From NCBI GenBank assembly GCA_018713255.1, contig DVFL01000041.1:1-64000 (forward strand): 64,000 nt of DNA, written 5' to 3'. The stretch is from Candidatus Cottocaccamicrobium excrementipullorum. GTDB lineage: Bacteria; Bacillota; Clostridia; Lachnospirales; Lachnospiraceae. Each line of letters opens with the position of its first letter. Position 1 is the stretch's first letter. Below, in pieces: positions 16,812-26,681 of this stretch. A model generated the notes under the pieces. The model was not told the origin of the DNA. It did not search any database and saw nothing but the letters and a program-made list of their open reading frames with translations. A program made the position numbers and the translations under genes.

Positions 16812-17651
16812 ATGGCAGATGCGAACAGCCCCTGGGAAAAAATCCAGCAAGGGGTAAACGAAACTGAACGGTTAATTGGACAAAAACAATACAACCTGGC
16901 GATGATTAAGTCCCGCCAGACCCTGGAAATCATGGTAAGAAGCCTTGCGGAAAAAGCCTGTATTCTGGACGGGGATATGTCAGAGATCATCGACCAGCTT
17001 TATGAGGGAAAATGGATTTCCAAATCCACCAGAGAACATTATCACAAGCTTCGCACCATCGGAAATAAGGCGGTGCATGAAGGGTACAACAGCGCTTCCG
17101 ATGCAAACCTGGCCCATCATATCTTATCTCAGGAGGTTTATTCCTTTGCCAATGAGTATAATCCCCGCCGGAGGAGAACATCTTCAGCGGCATCTTCCGC
17201 CTCCCGAACCAGAACCTCAGCTTCCGCTCCCAGGCGGCGCAGAAAAAAGAAATCTCCAGCAGAAGATATTCTGCGGATTTTGGTTCCTATCGTATGCGTT
17301 ATTCTGCTGATTCTGATTATCCGCGCTCTTCTTCCGTCAGGAGAGAGCCAGCCTGCAACAACAACCGCAGCGCCTTCGGAAGCAGTTACCATGGAGCATA
17401 CTGCCCCAGATCCCGACGCCCTTCCGCCGGATGAGTCTACCGCAGCGCCGGAGGAAACTTCTTCCGCCGTCGTATACCGGACCACCACTACCTTAAACGT
17501 CCGCACTGAACCTTCAACGGACGCTTCTATCCTGGTGCAGCTTCCTCCGGATACTGAAGTTAATGTAACCGGTACCTATGACAGCCAATGGACGATTATT
17601 AATTATGACGGCCAAGACGCTTATGTGGCTACCGCTTATCTGACCCAGTAA
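16812..17651 (+). CDS. DUF4145-like domain, membrane anchor and SH3b domain protein
   Basis: A 279-residue single-pass protein. The N-terminal 110 residues are helical and resemble DUF4145 (SRQTLEIMVRSLAEKA, then LRTIGNKAVHEG). An Arg/Ser-rich stretch (about 114-145) precedes one membrane helix (ILVPIVCVILLILIIRALL, about 152-170). A Thr/Pro/Glu-rich spacer follows, then a C-terminal bacterial SH3 domain (LNVRTEPSTDASIL to YVATAYL, about 220-278). The SH3 domain would sit outside the cell, where such domains bind cell-wall peptide, and the DUF4145 part inside. This combination suggests envelope sensing or anchoring, but the role is unknown. ATG at 16812 follows AAAGGAGG. A terminator follows. 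Confidence 0.8.
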   Translation: MADANSPWEKIQQGVNETERLIGQKQYNLAMIKSRQTLEIMVRSLAEKACILDGDMSEIIDQLYEGKWISKSTREHYHKLRTIGNKAVHEGYNSASDANLAHHILSQEVYSFANEYNPRRRRTSSAASSASRTRTSASAPRRRRKKKSPAEDILRILVPIVCVILLILIIRALLPSGESQPATTTAAPSEAVTMEHTAPDPDALPPDESTAAPEETSSAVVYRTTTTLNVRTEPSTDASILVQLPPDTEVNVTGTYDSQWTIINYDGQDAYVATAYLTQ

Positions 17652-17661
17652 CCTTCCTTTC

Positions 17662-17730
17662 CAATCCCGATTCTTGGGCTTTCCCTGTTCTAAAGGGGAA
17701 AGAAGCCGAAGAATCGGGATTCTTTTTTTC
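17662..17730 (+). terminator. Intrinsic terminator
   Basis: AATCCCGATTCTT pairs with AAGAATCGGGATT around an inner CTTTCCC/GGGGAAAG stem, followed by CTTTTTTTCT. It separates the SH3 gene from the ATPase operon. The AT-rich 17731-17899 region probably holds the operon promoter, but I cannot assign the boxes. Confidence 0.9.
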
Positions 17731-17899
17731 TAAAAATCTAATTTTATACTTCTTCTGCACTTTTTCTCCCCTTTGTTTCTATATTTTGCACAATTTTTAT
17801 CCGCTATATAGATATAAATTGTAATATTTGTCATGGCTTTTTCTCTTTTGTTTGTAGTATTATATGGAAGGAATACAAATTTCATAAAGGAGGACAACC

Positions 17900-18211
17900 G
17901 TGGATACGCTGATCAAAAAAATCTCAGAGATTGAAGATGCTGCATCTGCCGTCATGGACAGCATGAATGACAGAAAAGCCGATTATGCAGCGGAAATCAA
18001 AGAAAAAACCGCCGCCTTCGATAAACAGCTGGAAGAAGATACAGCCAGGGAGCTTGACCAGCTGCAGAACCGGATGAAGGCAGAGATGCAGGAAAAGCTG
18101 AAAGCACAGAAAGCTGACGGCCAGAAGCTTTTAGCCCAACTGGAACAAGTTTACGAACAAAACCACGCTGCCCTGGCTTCCAGTCTCTTTCAGCAGATGA
18201 TTAAGGAGTGA
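17900..18211 (+). CDS. V/A-type ATPase peripheral stalk subunit G/H
   Basis: A 103-residue protein that is almost wholly coiled coil, rich in Lys, Glu, Ala and Gln, with no membrane segment. This is the profile of the stalk subunit G (H in archaea), which pairs with subunit E to hold the catalytic head. GTG at 17900 follows AAAGGAGG by 6 nt. It is the first gene of the nine-gene operon, 4 nt before subunit C. The sequence itself is low in specific motifs, so the call leans on position. Confidence 0.75.
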   Translation: MDTLIKKISEIEDAASAVMDSMNDRKADYAAEIKEKTAAFDKQLEEDTARELDQLQNRMKAEMQEKLKAQKADGQKLLAQLEQVYEQNHAALASSLFQQMIKE

Positions 18212-18215
18212 GGAT

Positions 18216-19265
18216 ATGGGAAATCTTCTTACCTATGGAGGACTTACCACAAAAATCAAGGCCATGAAAAGCCGTTTGATTCAAGAAGAGCAGTACCGCG
18301 AGCTGGCAGGATTGGATTCTGTCACCAGTTCTGTGGATTTTCTGAAAAGCCTTCCCGCCTACAGTCCTATCCTAAAAGGCACCGAGTCAGGAGAACTGCA
18401 CCGTGGGCAAATCGAACAGCTGCTTTTACAGGCCAAATACCGCGATTTCTCCAAGCTGTACCGTTTTTCCAATCTTTCTCAGCGAAAATTTTTGGATCTG
18501 TACTTTATGCATTATGAAATCGCTATTCTGAAACGATGCCTGCGCAGCATTATTGGCGGTCAGCCCATGGAAGTGGATTTGTCACAATTTCAGGACTTTT
18601 TCAACCGCCACTCCAAGGTGGACCTGATCCGTCTTTCCAATGCCAGAAGCCTTGAAGAATTCACGGCAAATCTGACCGGCTCACCTTACTACTCTATGCT
18701 GGTACATCTCAACAGTCAGGAAAATATGCGGCTTTTTGACTATGAGATGAATCTGGATTTAATTTATTTTAAGACCATGTGGAAAGTCACCACAAAAAAT
18801 TTAAAGAAAAAAGAACGGGAGGCTATCTCCCAGTGTTTTGGCCAGCGGCTGGACATGCTGAATATCCAGTGGATTTACCGTTGTCTGAAATACTATCATA
18901 TGGATGCCGTCCAAATTTTCGCCCTGCTGATTCCTATTCAATACCATCTGAAAACAGAACAGATTCAGGCTATGGCATCAGCGGCAACGCTGGAGGAATT
19001 CTTCCAGATTCTTAAACAGACTTATTACGGAAATCTTCTTCCAGAAGAACTTGACCGGCATCCAGATCCGGAAAAACTCTACGACCAGGTAATGGAGCGC
19101 GTGCACCGAATGACTGCCCAAAAGGATCCCTATTCCATTGCCATTGTAAATTCCTACCTGTTTTCCAAGGAATTAGAGATTCACCGGATCATCAATATCA
19201 TAGAAAGTATTCGCTACGGTCTCAGTCAGGCTCAGATCCTGTCCTCCGTAATGAATATGACGTAA
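18216..19265 (+). CDS. ntpC: V/A-type ATP synthase subunit C
   Basis: This subunit links the rotating central shaft to the membrane ring (archaeal C, eukaryotic d type). The 349-residue, all-helical sequence has the family's repeated three-helix bundles, including MKSRLIQEEQYRELAGLDSV near the start and PYSIAIVNSYLFSKELEI near the end, the typical C-terminal signature. ATG follows AAGGAGTG. It lies between subunit G and subunit I. Confidence 0.9.
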   Translation: MGNLLTYGGLTTKIKAMKSRLIQEEQYRELAGLDSVTSSVDFLKSLPAYSPILKGTESGELHRGQIEQLLLQAKYRDFSKLYRFSNLSQRKFLDLYFMHYEIAILKRCLRSIIGGQPMEVDLSQFQDFFNRHSKVDLIRLSNARSLEEFTANLTGSPYYSMLVHLNSQENMRLFDYEMNLDLIYFKTMWKVTTKNLKKKEREAISQCFGQRLDMLNIQWIYRCLKYYHMDAVQIFALLIPIQYHLKTEQIQAMASAATLEEFFQILKQTYYGNLLPEELDRHPDPEKLYDQVMERVHRMTAQKDPYSIAIVNSYLFSKELEIHRIINIIESIRYGLSQAQILSSVMNMT

Positions 19266-19280
19266 AGGGGGTAACTCTTC

Positions 19281-21245
19281 GTGATCGAAAAGATGAAATT
19301 CTTAAGTCTTACCGCTCCGAAGACAGAATTTGACCGAGTGGTGGATACGTATCTTTCCAAGTACGATATCCAGCTGGAAAACGCTCTGTCTGAGCTTCGG
19401 AATGTAAAGGATTTAAGACCATTTGTAGAAACCAACCCATACCGTGAGGAGTGGAAGCTGGCAAAGGAACTGGCCAGTCACATTGCCCCGGAAAAAAACG
19501 AAAAAAAGACTTCCGGATCAGGTTCCTCCCGGAAAATGTCTCTTGAAGAAGCAGTAAACACAATTCATGAGATCAATGATAGCATCTCCGCCTTAAATGA
19601 GAAAAAGGACCAGTGCAGCGCTCGGATCCAGCAGCTTACCGATTCTTTAAACCAGGTGGCTCCATTCACCCAGCTGAATTATGATTTATCCAGCATTCTC
19701 CATTTCCGCTGTATTAAATTCCGATTCGGCCGGATTGCCGCCGAATATTTTCAGCGTTTTCAGGCCTTCGTCTATGATGCGGTAGATACTATTATGTTTA
19801 AATGCCAGGAAGATGAGGAATATGTATGGCTGCTGTACTTTACTCCGGCCCCCTGTGCCGAAAAGGTGGACGCCATCTACGCCTCCATGCACTTTGAACG
19901 GCTTTTTCTTCCTGACCAATATCAGGGAACGCCGTTGGAAGCCGCAAAAAGCCTGAAGGAACAGATTCAGCAGGCATCAGGAGATGCCGCCCAGGCAGAC
20001 AAGGAAATCAATGACGTTCTGACCAAACGGAAGGAAGATATTTTGGCTGCCCTAGACCGTCTTGACCGATATACCAGCAATTTCGACGTACGCAAGCTGG
20101 CCGCCTGCACCAACCACGATGACAATACCTTTTTTATTCTCTGCGGCTGGATGCCGGAGGAGCAGGCAAAAAAATTTAAGGCGGAAGCAGATCAGGACAA
20201 GGATCTGTTTTTAATCCTAGAAGCTGAGCATCAGGATATTTTAAGCAAGCCTCCTACAAAAATGAAAAATCCGAGACTGTTTAAACCGTTTGAAATGTTT
20301 ATCCGAATGTACGGTCTTCCCGATTACAATGAAATCGACCCCACTATCCTCATCGGCATCACCTATTCCGTATTTTTCGGTTTCATGTTCGGCGACATGG
20401 GACAAGGGCTCTGCCTGCTGATCGGCGGCTACCTCTTATACCGGGCAAAGAAAATGAATCTTGCAGCCATTATCAGCTGCTGCGGTTTCTTTTCCACCAT
20501 CTTCGGCTTTCTCTTCGGCAGTATTTTCGGCTTCGAGGACATTATTGATGCCGCGTGGCTCCGTCCAGGAGAAGCCATGACCAATCTTCCCTTTATCGGC
20601 CGGCTGAACACGGTGTTCGTAGTGGCCGTAGCCCTGGGAATGGGGGTCATTGTCGTTACTATGATTTTAAATATCATCAACAGCATTCGTGCCCACGATC
20701 CTGAAAAAACCTGGTTCGACACCAATGGAGTGGCAGGACTGGTGTTCTATCTGGCTCTGGCATCCGTAATTGTGCTGTTTATGACAGGACATGCCCTGCC
20801 TGCAGGAATCCTGCTGGCGGTGATGTTCGGCATTCCTCTGCTGGTGATGTTCTTTAAAGAGCCTCTCACCGCCATAGTGGAGAAAAAAGCCCAGAAAATC
20901 CAGGGCGGTGCAGGAATGTTCATCGTCCAGGGATTTTTTGAGATGTTCGAAGTGCTGTTAAGCTACTTCTCCAACACCCTTTCCTTCGTCCGTGTCGGCG
21001 CCTTCGCTGTCAGCCACGCCGCCATGATGGAAGTAGTGCTGATGCTGGCAGGCTATGAAACTGGACAGGCTTCCTCCGTTAACTGGATTGTGGTAGTTCT
21101 TGGAAACCTGTTTGTCTGCGGCATGGAAGGCCTGATTGTAGGCATCCAAGTGCTGCGTCTTGAATATTACGAACTCTTCAGCCGTTTCTATCGCGGAACA
21201 GGCCGGGAATTCCGCCCCTACGGGAAGAACGCAGAAGGGAAATAA
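19281..21245 (+). CDS. ntpI: V/A-type ATP synthase subunit I
   Basis: This is the membrane stator subunit that forms the ion half-channels. The cytoplasmic N-terminal half (about residues 1-350) contains coiled coils. The C-terminal half has about eight membrane helices, starting near ITYSVFFGFMFGDMGQGL (about residue 358), a signature of the family. LSYFSNTLSFVRVGAFAVSHAAM (about 565-590) carries the essential Arg of the proton/sodium path. GTG at 19281 has GGGGG 9 nt upstream. The length of 654 is normal. Confidence 0.95.
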   Translation: MIEKMKFLSLTAPKTEFDRVVDTYLSKYDIQLENALSELRNVKDLRPFVETNPYREEWKLAKELASHIAPEKNEKKTSGSGSSRKMSLEEAVNTIHEINDSISALNEKKDQCSARIQQLTDSLNQVAPFTQLNYDLSSILHFRCIKFRFGRIAAEYFQRFQAFVYDAVDTIMFKCQEDEEYVWLLYFTPAPCAEKVDAIYASMHFERLFLPDQYQGTPLEAAKSLKEQIQQASGDAAQADKEINDVLTKRKEDILAALDRLDRYTSNFDVRKLAACTNHDDNTFFILCGWMPEEQAKKFKAEADQDKDLFLILEAEHQDILSKPPTKMKNPRLFKPFEMFIRMYGLPDYNEIDPTILIGITYSVFFGFMFGDMGQGLCLLIGGYLLYRAKKMNLAAIISCCGFFSTIFGFLFGSIFGFEDIIDAAWLRPGEAMTNLPFIGRLNTVFVVAVALGMGVIVVTMILNIINSIRAHDPEKTWFDTNGVAGLVFYLALASVIVLFMTGHALPAGILLAVMFGIPLLVMFFKEPLTAIVEKKAQKIQGGAGMFIVQGFFEMFEVLLSYFSNTLSFVRVGAFAVSHAAMMEVVLMLAGYETGQASSVNWIVVVLGNLFVCGMEGLIVGIQVLRLEYYELFSRFYRGTGREFRPYGKNAEGK

Positions 21246-21318
21246 ATCTTGTCCACACAAGAAGTTACAGTCCTCAACTGCAGCAAAAATCTATCGATAA
21301 GAAAAGGAGAATCCAATT

Positions 21319-21744
21319 ATGATGGTAAAATTATTATTAGCTCTTGCACTGATCGTCAGCATTCTGATCCCCTTCGGCGCTTTCGCCGCCGGTGAAAAAT
21401 CCAGAGGCCGGTACAAAACCGCTCTGGCTGTAAATTCTTTCCTGTTTTTCGGCACTCTTCTGGTATGTACCGCTCTCTTCTTCACCGGAAACGCATTTGC
21501 GGCTGAGGAAACCTCTGCTGCAGCCAACTCTTCTGCCGGCATGATCTGTATGGCAGCCGCCCTTTCCACCGGTCTTTCCTGCTTAGGCGGCGGCATCGCC
21601 GTATCTGCAGCTGCCTCTGCAGCCTTAGGCGCAATCAGTGAGGACAGCTCTATCCTCGGTAAATCATTAATCTTCGTTGGCTTGGCGGAAGGTGTTTGCC
21701 TCTACGGACTGATCATCTCCTTTATGATCATCGGCCGTCTGTAA
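21319..21744 (+). CDS. ntpK: V/A-type ATP synthase subunit K (rotor ring)
   Basis: This is the ion-carrying proteolipid. It has four predicted helices in 141 residues. The second hairpin (about 71-138) is a classic c-type unit: a Gly/Ala-rich helix with LSCLGGGIAVSAAASAALGAISE, then FVGLAEGVCLYGLI with the ion-binding Glu. The first two helices lack a carboxylate and resemble a secretion signal (FGAFAAGEKS, NAFAAEETS). The ring therefore has one Glu per four helices, as in other V-type rotors. Na+ or H+ use cannot be read reliably. ATG at 21319 or 21322, after AAAAGGAG. Confidence 0.88.
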   Translation: MMVKLLLALALIVSILIPFGAFAAGEKSRGRYKTALAVNSFLFFGTLLVCTALFFTGNAFAAEETSAAANSSAGMICMAAALSTGLSCLGGGIAVSAAASAALGAISEDSSILGKSLIFVGLAEGVCLYGLIISFMIIGRL

Positions 21745-21747
21745 GCC

Positions 21748-22056
21748 ATGAAAATGTTCTTAATCAGCGACAACATCGACACCCTTACCGGAATGAGACT
21801 GGCCGGTGTAGAAGGGGCGGTTGTCCATGAACGAGATGAGCTTAAAGAGGCGTTAAATAAAGCGTTGGCCGACCGGGACATCGGAATTCTTCTGCTTACT
21901 GAAAAATTTGGAAGAGAATTTCCCGAAATCATCGATAATGTAAAGCTGAACCGGAAATTCCCTTTAATTGTAGAAATTCCTGACCGCCACGGAACAGGCC
22001 GCAAGCCGAACTTTATCACCGCCTACGTAAATGAAGCCATCGGTCTGAAGATTTAA
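21748..22056 (+). CDS. V/A-type ATP synthase subunit F
   Basis: This is the small regulatory central-stalk subunit (102 residues) that binds subunit D. The Rossmann-like pattern is visible: MFLISDNIDTLTGMRLAGV, then DIGILLLTEKFG and FPLIVEIPDRHG. ATG is only 3 nt after the subunit K stop with no strong Shine-Dalgarno, which points to coupling with K translation. Known in E. hirae as NtpG. Confidence 0.9.
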   Translation: MKMFLISDNIDTLTGMRLAGVEGAVVHERDELKEALNKALADRDIGILLLTEKFGREFPEIIDNVKLNRKFPLIVEIPDRHGTGRKPNFITAYVNEAIGLKI

Positions 22057-22081
22057 TCCTTACAGAAAGCAGGTGACTGAT

Positions 22082-22672
22082 TTGACAACGGATGAAAAAT
22101 TACAGCATTTTCTGGATATCTGCATGGAAGATGCCCGGGACCGGGGCGCCCGGATTTTTGATGATTACGCCGCTGCCCTGGACAAAAGCCTTGAAGAGCA
22201 TAAAGCTGACGCCCGCCGCCGGGCTAAAATGCAGCTTCAGGGAGAAAGTGAAAAAATCGGCCGAGAAATTAACAAAGAGCTGGCCCTGGAACAGATCAAT
22301 TTAAAACGGATCTTAAGCCGGAAGCACAATCAGCTTAAGGATAAACTGTTTGTGGAGGTGCAGGATCTTCTCGCCCAATATATGGAGACTCCTGAATACC
22401 TGGATCTGTTGAAACGTCAGATTCAGCATGCCATGGATTTTGCGGGAACGGATCCCCTGATCATTTACATGGATCCCTCTGACGCAGATAAAATCAATCT
22501 TCTGTCCTTAAGCTGCAGCGCCAATATCCGCATCAGTGAATATTCCTTCGGAGGAGGCACCAGGGCGGTGATTCCTACCAGACATATTCTCATTGATAAT
22601 TCCTTTGATACCAAGCTGGAAGAAGCCAAGCGAAATTTCCGGTTTGAGACAGGAGGTGTGTCCCATGAATGA
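22082..22672 (+). CDS. ntpE: V/A-type ATP synthase subunit E
   Basis: This is the peripheral-stalk subunit that pairs with G. The N-terminal half is a long charged helix with many Lys, Arg and Glu. The C-terminal domain is alpha/beta (PLIIYMDPSDADKINLL and IPTRHILIDNSFDTKLEEAK), typical of subunit E. I chose TTG at 22082 because AGGTGA precedes it by 4-5 nt. An in-frame GTG at 22073 would add three residues. It overlaps the start of subunit A by 8 nt. Confidence 0.88.
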   Translation: MTTDEKLQHFLDICMEDARDRGARIFDDYAAALDKSLEEHKADARRRAKMQLQGESEKIGREINKELALEQINLKRILSRKHNQLKDKLFVEVQDLLAQYMETPEYLDLLKRQIQHAMDFAGTDPLIIYMDPSDADKINLLSLSCSANIRISEYSFGGGTRAVIPTRHILIDNSFDTKLEEAKRNFRFETGGVSHE

Positions 22673-24440
22673 ACTGCAGAAAACCGGAACCATTTACGGC
22701 ATTAACGGCCCGGTCATTTACCTGGACGGAGATCCTGGCTTCCAGATGAATGAAATGGTATATGTGGGAAAAGAAAACTTAATTGGTGAAGTCATCGGTC
22801 TTCGCTCTGACAGGACCACCATCCAGGTCTATGAGGAAACCAGCGGTTTAAAACCAGGAGAGCTGGTGTATGGAAGCGGCGCTCCCGTGTCCGTTACCTT
22901 GGCGCCTGGAATCCTGGATAATATTTTCGATGGAATTGAACGTCCTTTAAGTGAAATCGCCAAAACCGGCGGTCCTTATATCAGCCGAGGCGTAAATGTG
23001 TCTTCACTGGATACTGAGAAAAAATGGAAAACCCATCTTACGGTTAAAAAAGGCGATCATCTATACCCTGGAGCGATTATTGCAGAAGTTCCGGAAACCA
23101 GGGCTATTCTTCACAAAGTAATGCTTCCTCCCAATCTGGAGGGGGATGTGATAGATGTGGCGGCTGACGGAGAATACACCATTAATGAACCTCTGCTGAC
23201 CCTTCTTCAGCCAGACGGAAAAGAAACAAAAATCACCATGACCCAGAAATGGCCGATTCGTGTTCCCAGACCTTCTGCCAAGCGGTTTCCCGCCACCAGG
23301 CCCTTGATTACCGGTCAGCGTATTCTGGACACCTTGTTCCCCCTGGCAAAGGGCGGAACTGCCGCTGTTCCCGGAGGATTCGGAACGGGAAAAACCATGA
23401 CTCAGCATCAGATCGCCAAATGGTCTGACGCAGACATTATCATCTATATTGGCTGCGGAGAGCGCGGAAACGAAATGACCCAGGTTCTTGAAGAGTTTAC
23501 CCACCTGGTGGATCCGAAAAGCGGCAATCCTCTGATGGACCGTACTACTCTGATCGCCAACACCTCCAACCTGCCGGTGGCCGCCAGAGAAGCCAGCCTT
23601 TATTCCGGCCTTACTCTGGCAGAGTATTACCGGGATATGGGATATCATGTAGCCATCATGGCGGATTCCACCTCCCGCTGGGCTGAAGCCCTTCGAGAGT
23701 TGTCCGGCCGTCTGGAGGAGATGCCTGCTGAGGAAGGATTCCCTGCCTATCTGGCTTCCAGGCTTTCCGCTTTCTATGAACGTGCCGGCATGATGCAGAA
23801 CTTAAACGGAACAGAAGGATCCGTTTCCATTATCGGCGCCGTTTCCCCTCAGGGCGGCGACTTCTCCGAACCGGTTACTCAGAATACCAAGCGTTTCGTC
23901 CGCTGCTTCTGGGGATTGGATAAATCCCTGGCCTACGCCAGACATTATCCTGCCATCAACTGGCTCACCAGCTATTCCGAATATCTGTCGGAACTGGCTC
24001 CCTGGTATACCGACCATGTAGACAAACGTTTCGTGGACTACAGGAACCGTATTGTTTACCTGCTAACTCAGGAAAGCAGCCTGATGGAAATCGTAAAATT
24101 AATCGGCGCCGATGTTCTTCCTGACGATCAGAAGCTGATCCTGGAAATCGCCAAGGTCATCCGCATCGGTTTCCTTCAGCAGAATGCCTTCCATAAGGAA
24201 GATACCTGCGTTCCCCTGGAGAAACAGTTTAAAATGATGGAAATTATCTTATATTTGTATAAAAAGTCCCGTTCCTTAATATCCATGGGCATGCCTATGT
24301 CCGTTCTTAAGGAAGACAAGATCTTCGACAAGATCATTTCCATCAAATACGACGTTCCCAATGACCGCCTGGATATGTTTGATGATTATCGAAAACAAGT
24401 AGATGAGTTCTACGACGCAGTGGTAGAGCGGAACGCATAA
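22665..24440 (+). CDS. ntpA: V/A-type ATP synthase catalytic subunit A
   Basis: This is the catalytic nucleotide-binding subunit (591 residues). The N-terminal barrel begins [16 protein letters not shown]. The family's extra non-homologous region is present (residues ~115-185, [11 protein letters not shown]). The P-loop is [14 protein letters not shown] (about 237-250), Walker B area [17 protein letters not shown], and the C-terminal helical domain ends VVERNA. ATG at 22665 has AGGAGG 8 nt upstream. The longer open frame upstream is only the subunit E gene in another frame. It is followed by subunit B after 10 nt. Confidence 0.97.
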   Translation: MNELQKTGTIYGINGPVIYLDGDPGFQMNEMVYVGKENLIGEVIGLRSDRTTIQVYEETSGLKPGELVYGSGAPVSVTLAPGILDNIFDGIERPLSEIAKTGGPYISRGVNVSSLDTEKKWKTHLTVKKGDHLYPGAIIAEVPETRAILHKVMLPPNLEGDVIDVAADGEYTINEPLLTLLQPDGKETKITMTQKWPIRVPRPSAKRFPATRPLITGQRILDTLFPLAKGGTAAVPGGFGTGKTMTQHQIAKWSDADIIIYIGCGERGNEMTQVLEEFTHLVDPKSGNPLMDRTTLIANTSNLPVAAREASLYSGLTLAEYYRDMGYHVAIMADSTSRWAEALRELSGRLEEMPAEEGFPAYLASRLSAFYERAGMMQNLNGTEGSVSIIGAVSPQGGDFSEPVTQNTKRFVRCFWGLDKSLAYARHYPAINWLTSYSEYLSELAPWYTDHVDKRFVDYRNRIVYLLTQESSLMEIVKLIGADVLPDDQKLILEIAKVIRIGFLQQNAFHKEDTCVPLEKQFKMMEIILYLYKKSRSLISMGMPMSVLKEDKIFDKIISIKYDVPNDRLDMFDDYRKQVDEFYDAVVERNA

Positions 24441-24450
24441 GGAGGCTATT

Positions 24451-25881
24451 ATGGCAATTGAATATTTAGGCTTAAGCGGAATTAACGGCCCCCTGGTGGT
24501 GCTGGAAGGCCTCCAGGACGCCGCCTACGACGAAATCGTGGAAATGACCGTAAATGGAACTCAGCACAAACTGGGCCGTATTATTGAAATCTACCGGGAT
24601 AAAGCGGTAATTCAGGTATTTGAGGGCACAGAAGGCATGGCCTTAAGAAACACCCACACCCGCCTTACCGGACATCCCATGGAAATCGCCGTGTCCGAGG
24701 AGATGCTGGGACGCACCTTCAACGGTATCGGCCAGCCCATCGATGGACTGGGAGAGATTTCCTCCGAAGTAAAACTGGATGTAAATGGAAAACCTTTAAA
24801 TCCTGTTACCAGAGAATATCCCAGAAACTACATCCGCACCGGCATCTCCGCCATTGACGGACTGACCACCTTAATTCGCGGACAGAAACTTCCTATTTTC
24901 TCCGGCAACGGCCTTCCCCATGACCAGCTGGCCGCCCAGATTGTACAGCAGGCTTCCTTGGGAGATGATTCCGATGAACAGTTTGCCATTGTGTTCGCCG
25001 CTATGGGCGTAAAATACGATGTGGCGGATTTCTTCCGGAGAACCTTTGAAGAAAGCGGTGTTTCTGATCATGTGGCCATGTTCATCAACCTGGCCAACGA
25101 CCCGGTGGTGGAGCGTCTGATTACTCCTAAGGTCGCCCTTACGGTGGCGGAATATCTGGCCTTTGAAAAGGGCATGCATATTCTGGTAATTCTGACAGAT
25201 ATGACTTCCTTTGCCGAGGCAATGCGTGAGGTTTCCTCTTCCAAAGGAGAAATTCCTTCCCGTAAAGGCTTCCCAGGCTACCTTTACAGCGAGCTGGCGG
25301 CCCTTTACGAACGTGCGGGAATTGTGGCCGGACGGCCTGGTTCCGTTACCCAGCTTCCCATTCTGACCATGCCCAATGATGACATTACTCATCCGATCCC
25401 CGACTTAACCGGCTACATCACAGAAGGCCAGATTGTGCTGGACCGGGACCTTCACGGTCAGTCCATTTACCCGCCCATCAATATCCTTCCTTCCCTTTCC
25501 CGTCTGATGAAGGACGGCATTGGAAAAGGATACACCAGAGAAGATCATCAAGATGTGGCCAATCAGCTGTTTTCCTGCTACGCGAAAGTAGGAGACGCCA
25601 GAGCGCTGGCGTCAGTAATCGGCGAAGATGAATTGTCTCCCATTGATAAAAAATATCTGGCCTTCGGAAAAGAGTTTGAACACCGATTTATCGGCCAGGA
25701 CATTCACGATAACCGCTCTATTCTCACTACCCTGGATATTGGCTGGAAGCTTTTAGGCATGCTTCCCAGGGAAGAATTAGACCGTGTAGATACGAAAATT
25801 CTGGATCAGTACTATCATCCCTCTCCAGTTGGAGAAGACGGTTCTCTTCTGGATGAAGAAGCTGCCGCCGGGGATGAGTAA
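24451..25881 (+). CDS. ntpB: V/A-type ATP synthase subunit B
   Basis: This is the non-catalytic nucleotide-binding partner of subunit A. It starts [17 protein letters not shown]. The degenerate P-loop position reads [15 protein letters not shown], which is characteristic of B subunits because the Lys of a true Walker A is missing. The SYVALSE-like block is replaced by [19 protein letters not shown]. The 476-residue length is slightly above the usual 460, owing to an acidic C-terminal tail ([13 protein letters not shown]). The ATG follows AAGGAGG. Confidence 0.97.
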   Translation: MAIEYLGLSGINGPLVVLEGLQDAAYDEIVEMTVNGTQHKLGRIIEIYRDKAVIQVFEGTEGMALRNTHTRLTGHPMEIAVSEEMLGRTFNGIGQPIDGLGEISSEVKLDVNGKPLNPVTREYPRNYIRTGISAIDGLTTLIRGQKLPIFSGNGLPHDQLAAQIVQQASLGDDSDEQFAIVFAAMGVKYDVADFFRRTFEESGVSDHVAMFINLANDPVVERLITPKVALTVAEYLAFEKGMHILVILTDMTSFAEAMREVSSSKGEIPSRKGFPGYLYSELAALYERAGIVAGRPGSVTQLPILTMPNDDITHPIPDLTGYITEGQIVLDRDLHGQSIYPPINILPSLSRLMKDGIGKGYTREDHQDVANQLFSCYAKVGDARALASVIGEDELSPIDKKYLAFGKEFEHRFIGQDIHDNRSILTTLDIGWKLLGMLPREELDRVDTKILDQYYHPSPVGEDGSLLDEEAAAGDE

Positions 25882-25927
25882 GCTGCCGGCTGTTTCAGCG
25901 GCAGAACATCAATAAGGAGGTGATTCC

Positions 25928-26545
25928 TTGGATCCAAATGCATTTCCCACAAAAGGAAACTTGATTCTGGCCAAAAACTCCCTGTCCCTGGCCCAATTAG
26001 GCTACAGCCTGATGGACAAAAAACGGAATATCCTGATCCGGGAGCTCATGGGACTGATTGACCAGGCAAAAGATATCCAGTCGGAAATCGACGCCACCTT
26101 CACCGCTGCCTACCAGGCTCTGCAGCAGGCCAATATTGAGCTTGGCATTCATTACGTCCAGGAAATCGGAATGTCCGTTCCCGTAGAAAATTCCATTAAA
26201 ATCAAAGCCAGAAGCATTATGGGCACAGAAATTCCTCTGGTTCAGTATGATGCGCCGCCTCTGGTGCCCACTTATGCCTTTGGCGATACTACCCAGGCCC
26301 TGGACGAAGCCAGAATGAAATTTGAAAAGGTAAAAGAACTTACCATCAAGCTTTCCATGGTGGAGAATTCCGCCTACCGGCTGGCCTCCAACATCAAAAA
26401 AACCCAGAAGCGAGCGAATGCACTGAAAAACATCACCATACCGGCTTATGAAACCCTTACCAAGAACATTACCAATGCTCTTGAAGAGAAGGACCGTGAA
26501 GAATTTACCCGGCTTAAGGTGATTAAACGAAACAAGGGAGGGTGA
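25928..26545 (+). CDS. ntpD: V/A-type ATP synthase subunit D
   Basis: This is the central rotor shaft. It has a long antiparallel coiled coil from the N-terminus (KGNLILAKNSLSLAQLGYSLMDKKRNIL) and the C-terminus (VENSAYRLASNIKKTQKRANAL, ITIPAYETLTKNI), both family signatures. TTG at 25928 follows AAGGAGGTGATTCC, a near-perfect ribosome binding site. The last codons and the stop form the left arm and loop of the operon terminator, so the protein end (KRNKGG) is shaped by the hairpin. Confidence 0.95.
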   Translation: MDPNAFPTKGNLILAKNSLSLAQLGYSLMDKKRNILIRELMGLIDQAKDIQSEIDATFTAAYQALQQANIELGIHYVQEIGMSVPVENSIKIKARSIMGTEIPLVQYDAPPLVPTYAFGDTTQALDEARMKFEKVKELTIKLSMVENSAYRLASNIKKTQKRANALKNITIPAYETLTKNITNALEEKDREEFTRLKVIKRNKGG

Positions 26546-26568
26546 AAACCCTCCCTTGTTTTTCTTTC
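26531..26568 (+). terminator. Terminator overlapping the ntpD stop codon
   Basis: AACAAGGGAGGGT, loop GAAA, ACCCTCCCTTGTT, then TTTCTTT. The stop TGA at 26543-26545 lies at the tip of the left arm. It ends the ATPase operon. Confidence 0.95.
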
Positions 26569-26586
26569 CGGGAACGGCCTTTGGCC

Positions 26587-26615
26587 TTGCATTCCCTGGA
26601 ATTCTGTTATATTAT
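26587..26615 (+). promoter_or_regulatory. Promoter before the Lit-like gene
   Basis: TTGCAT (26587-26592), a 17-bp spacer and TATTAT (26610-26615). Confidence 0.6.
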
Positions 26616-26681
26616 GTAACTGTTCAAGAAGCCGGTTAAACTCAATTAACTCGTTTATTTTCACATAAGGAGCGATGCTGC

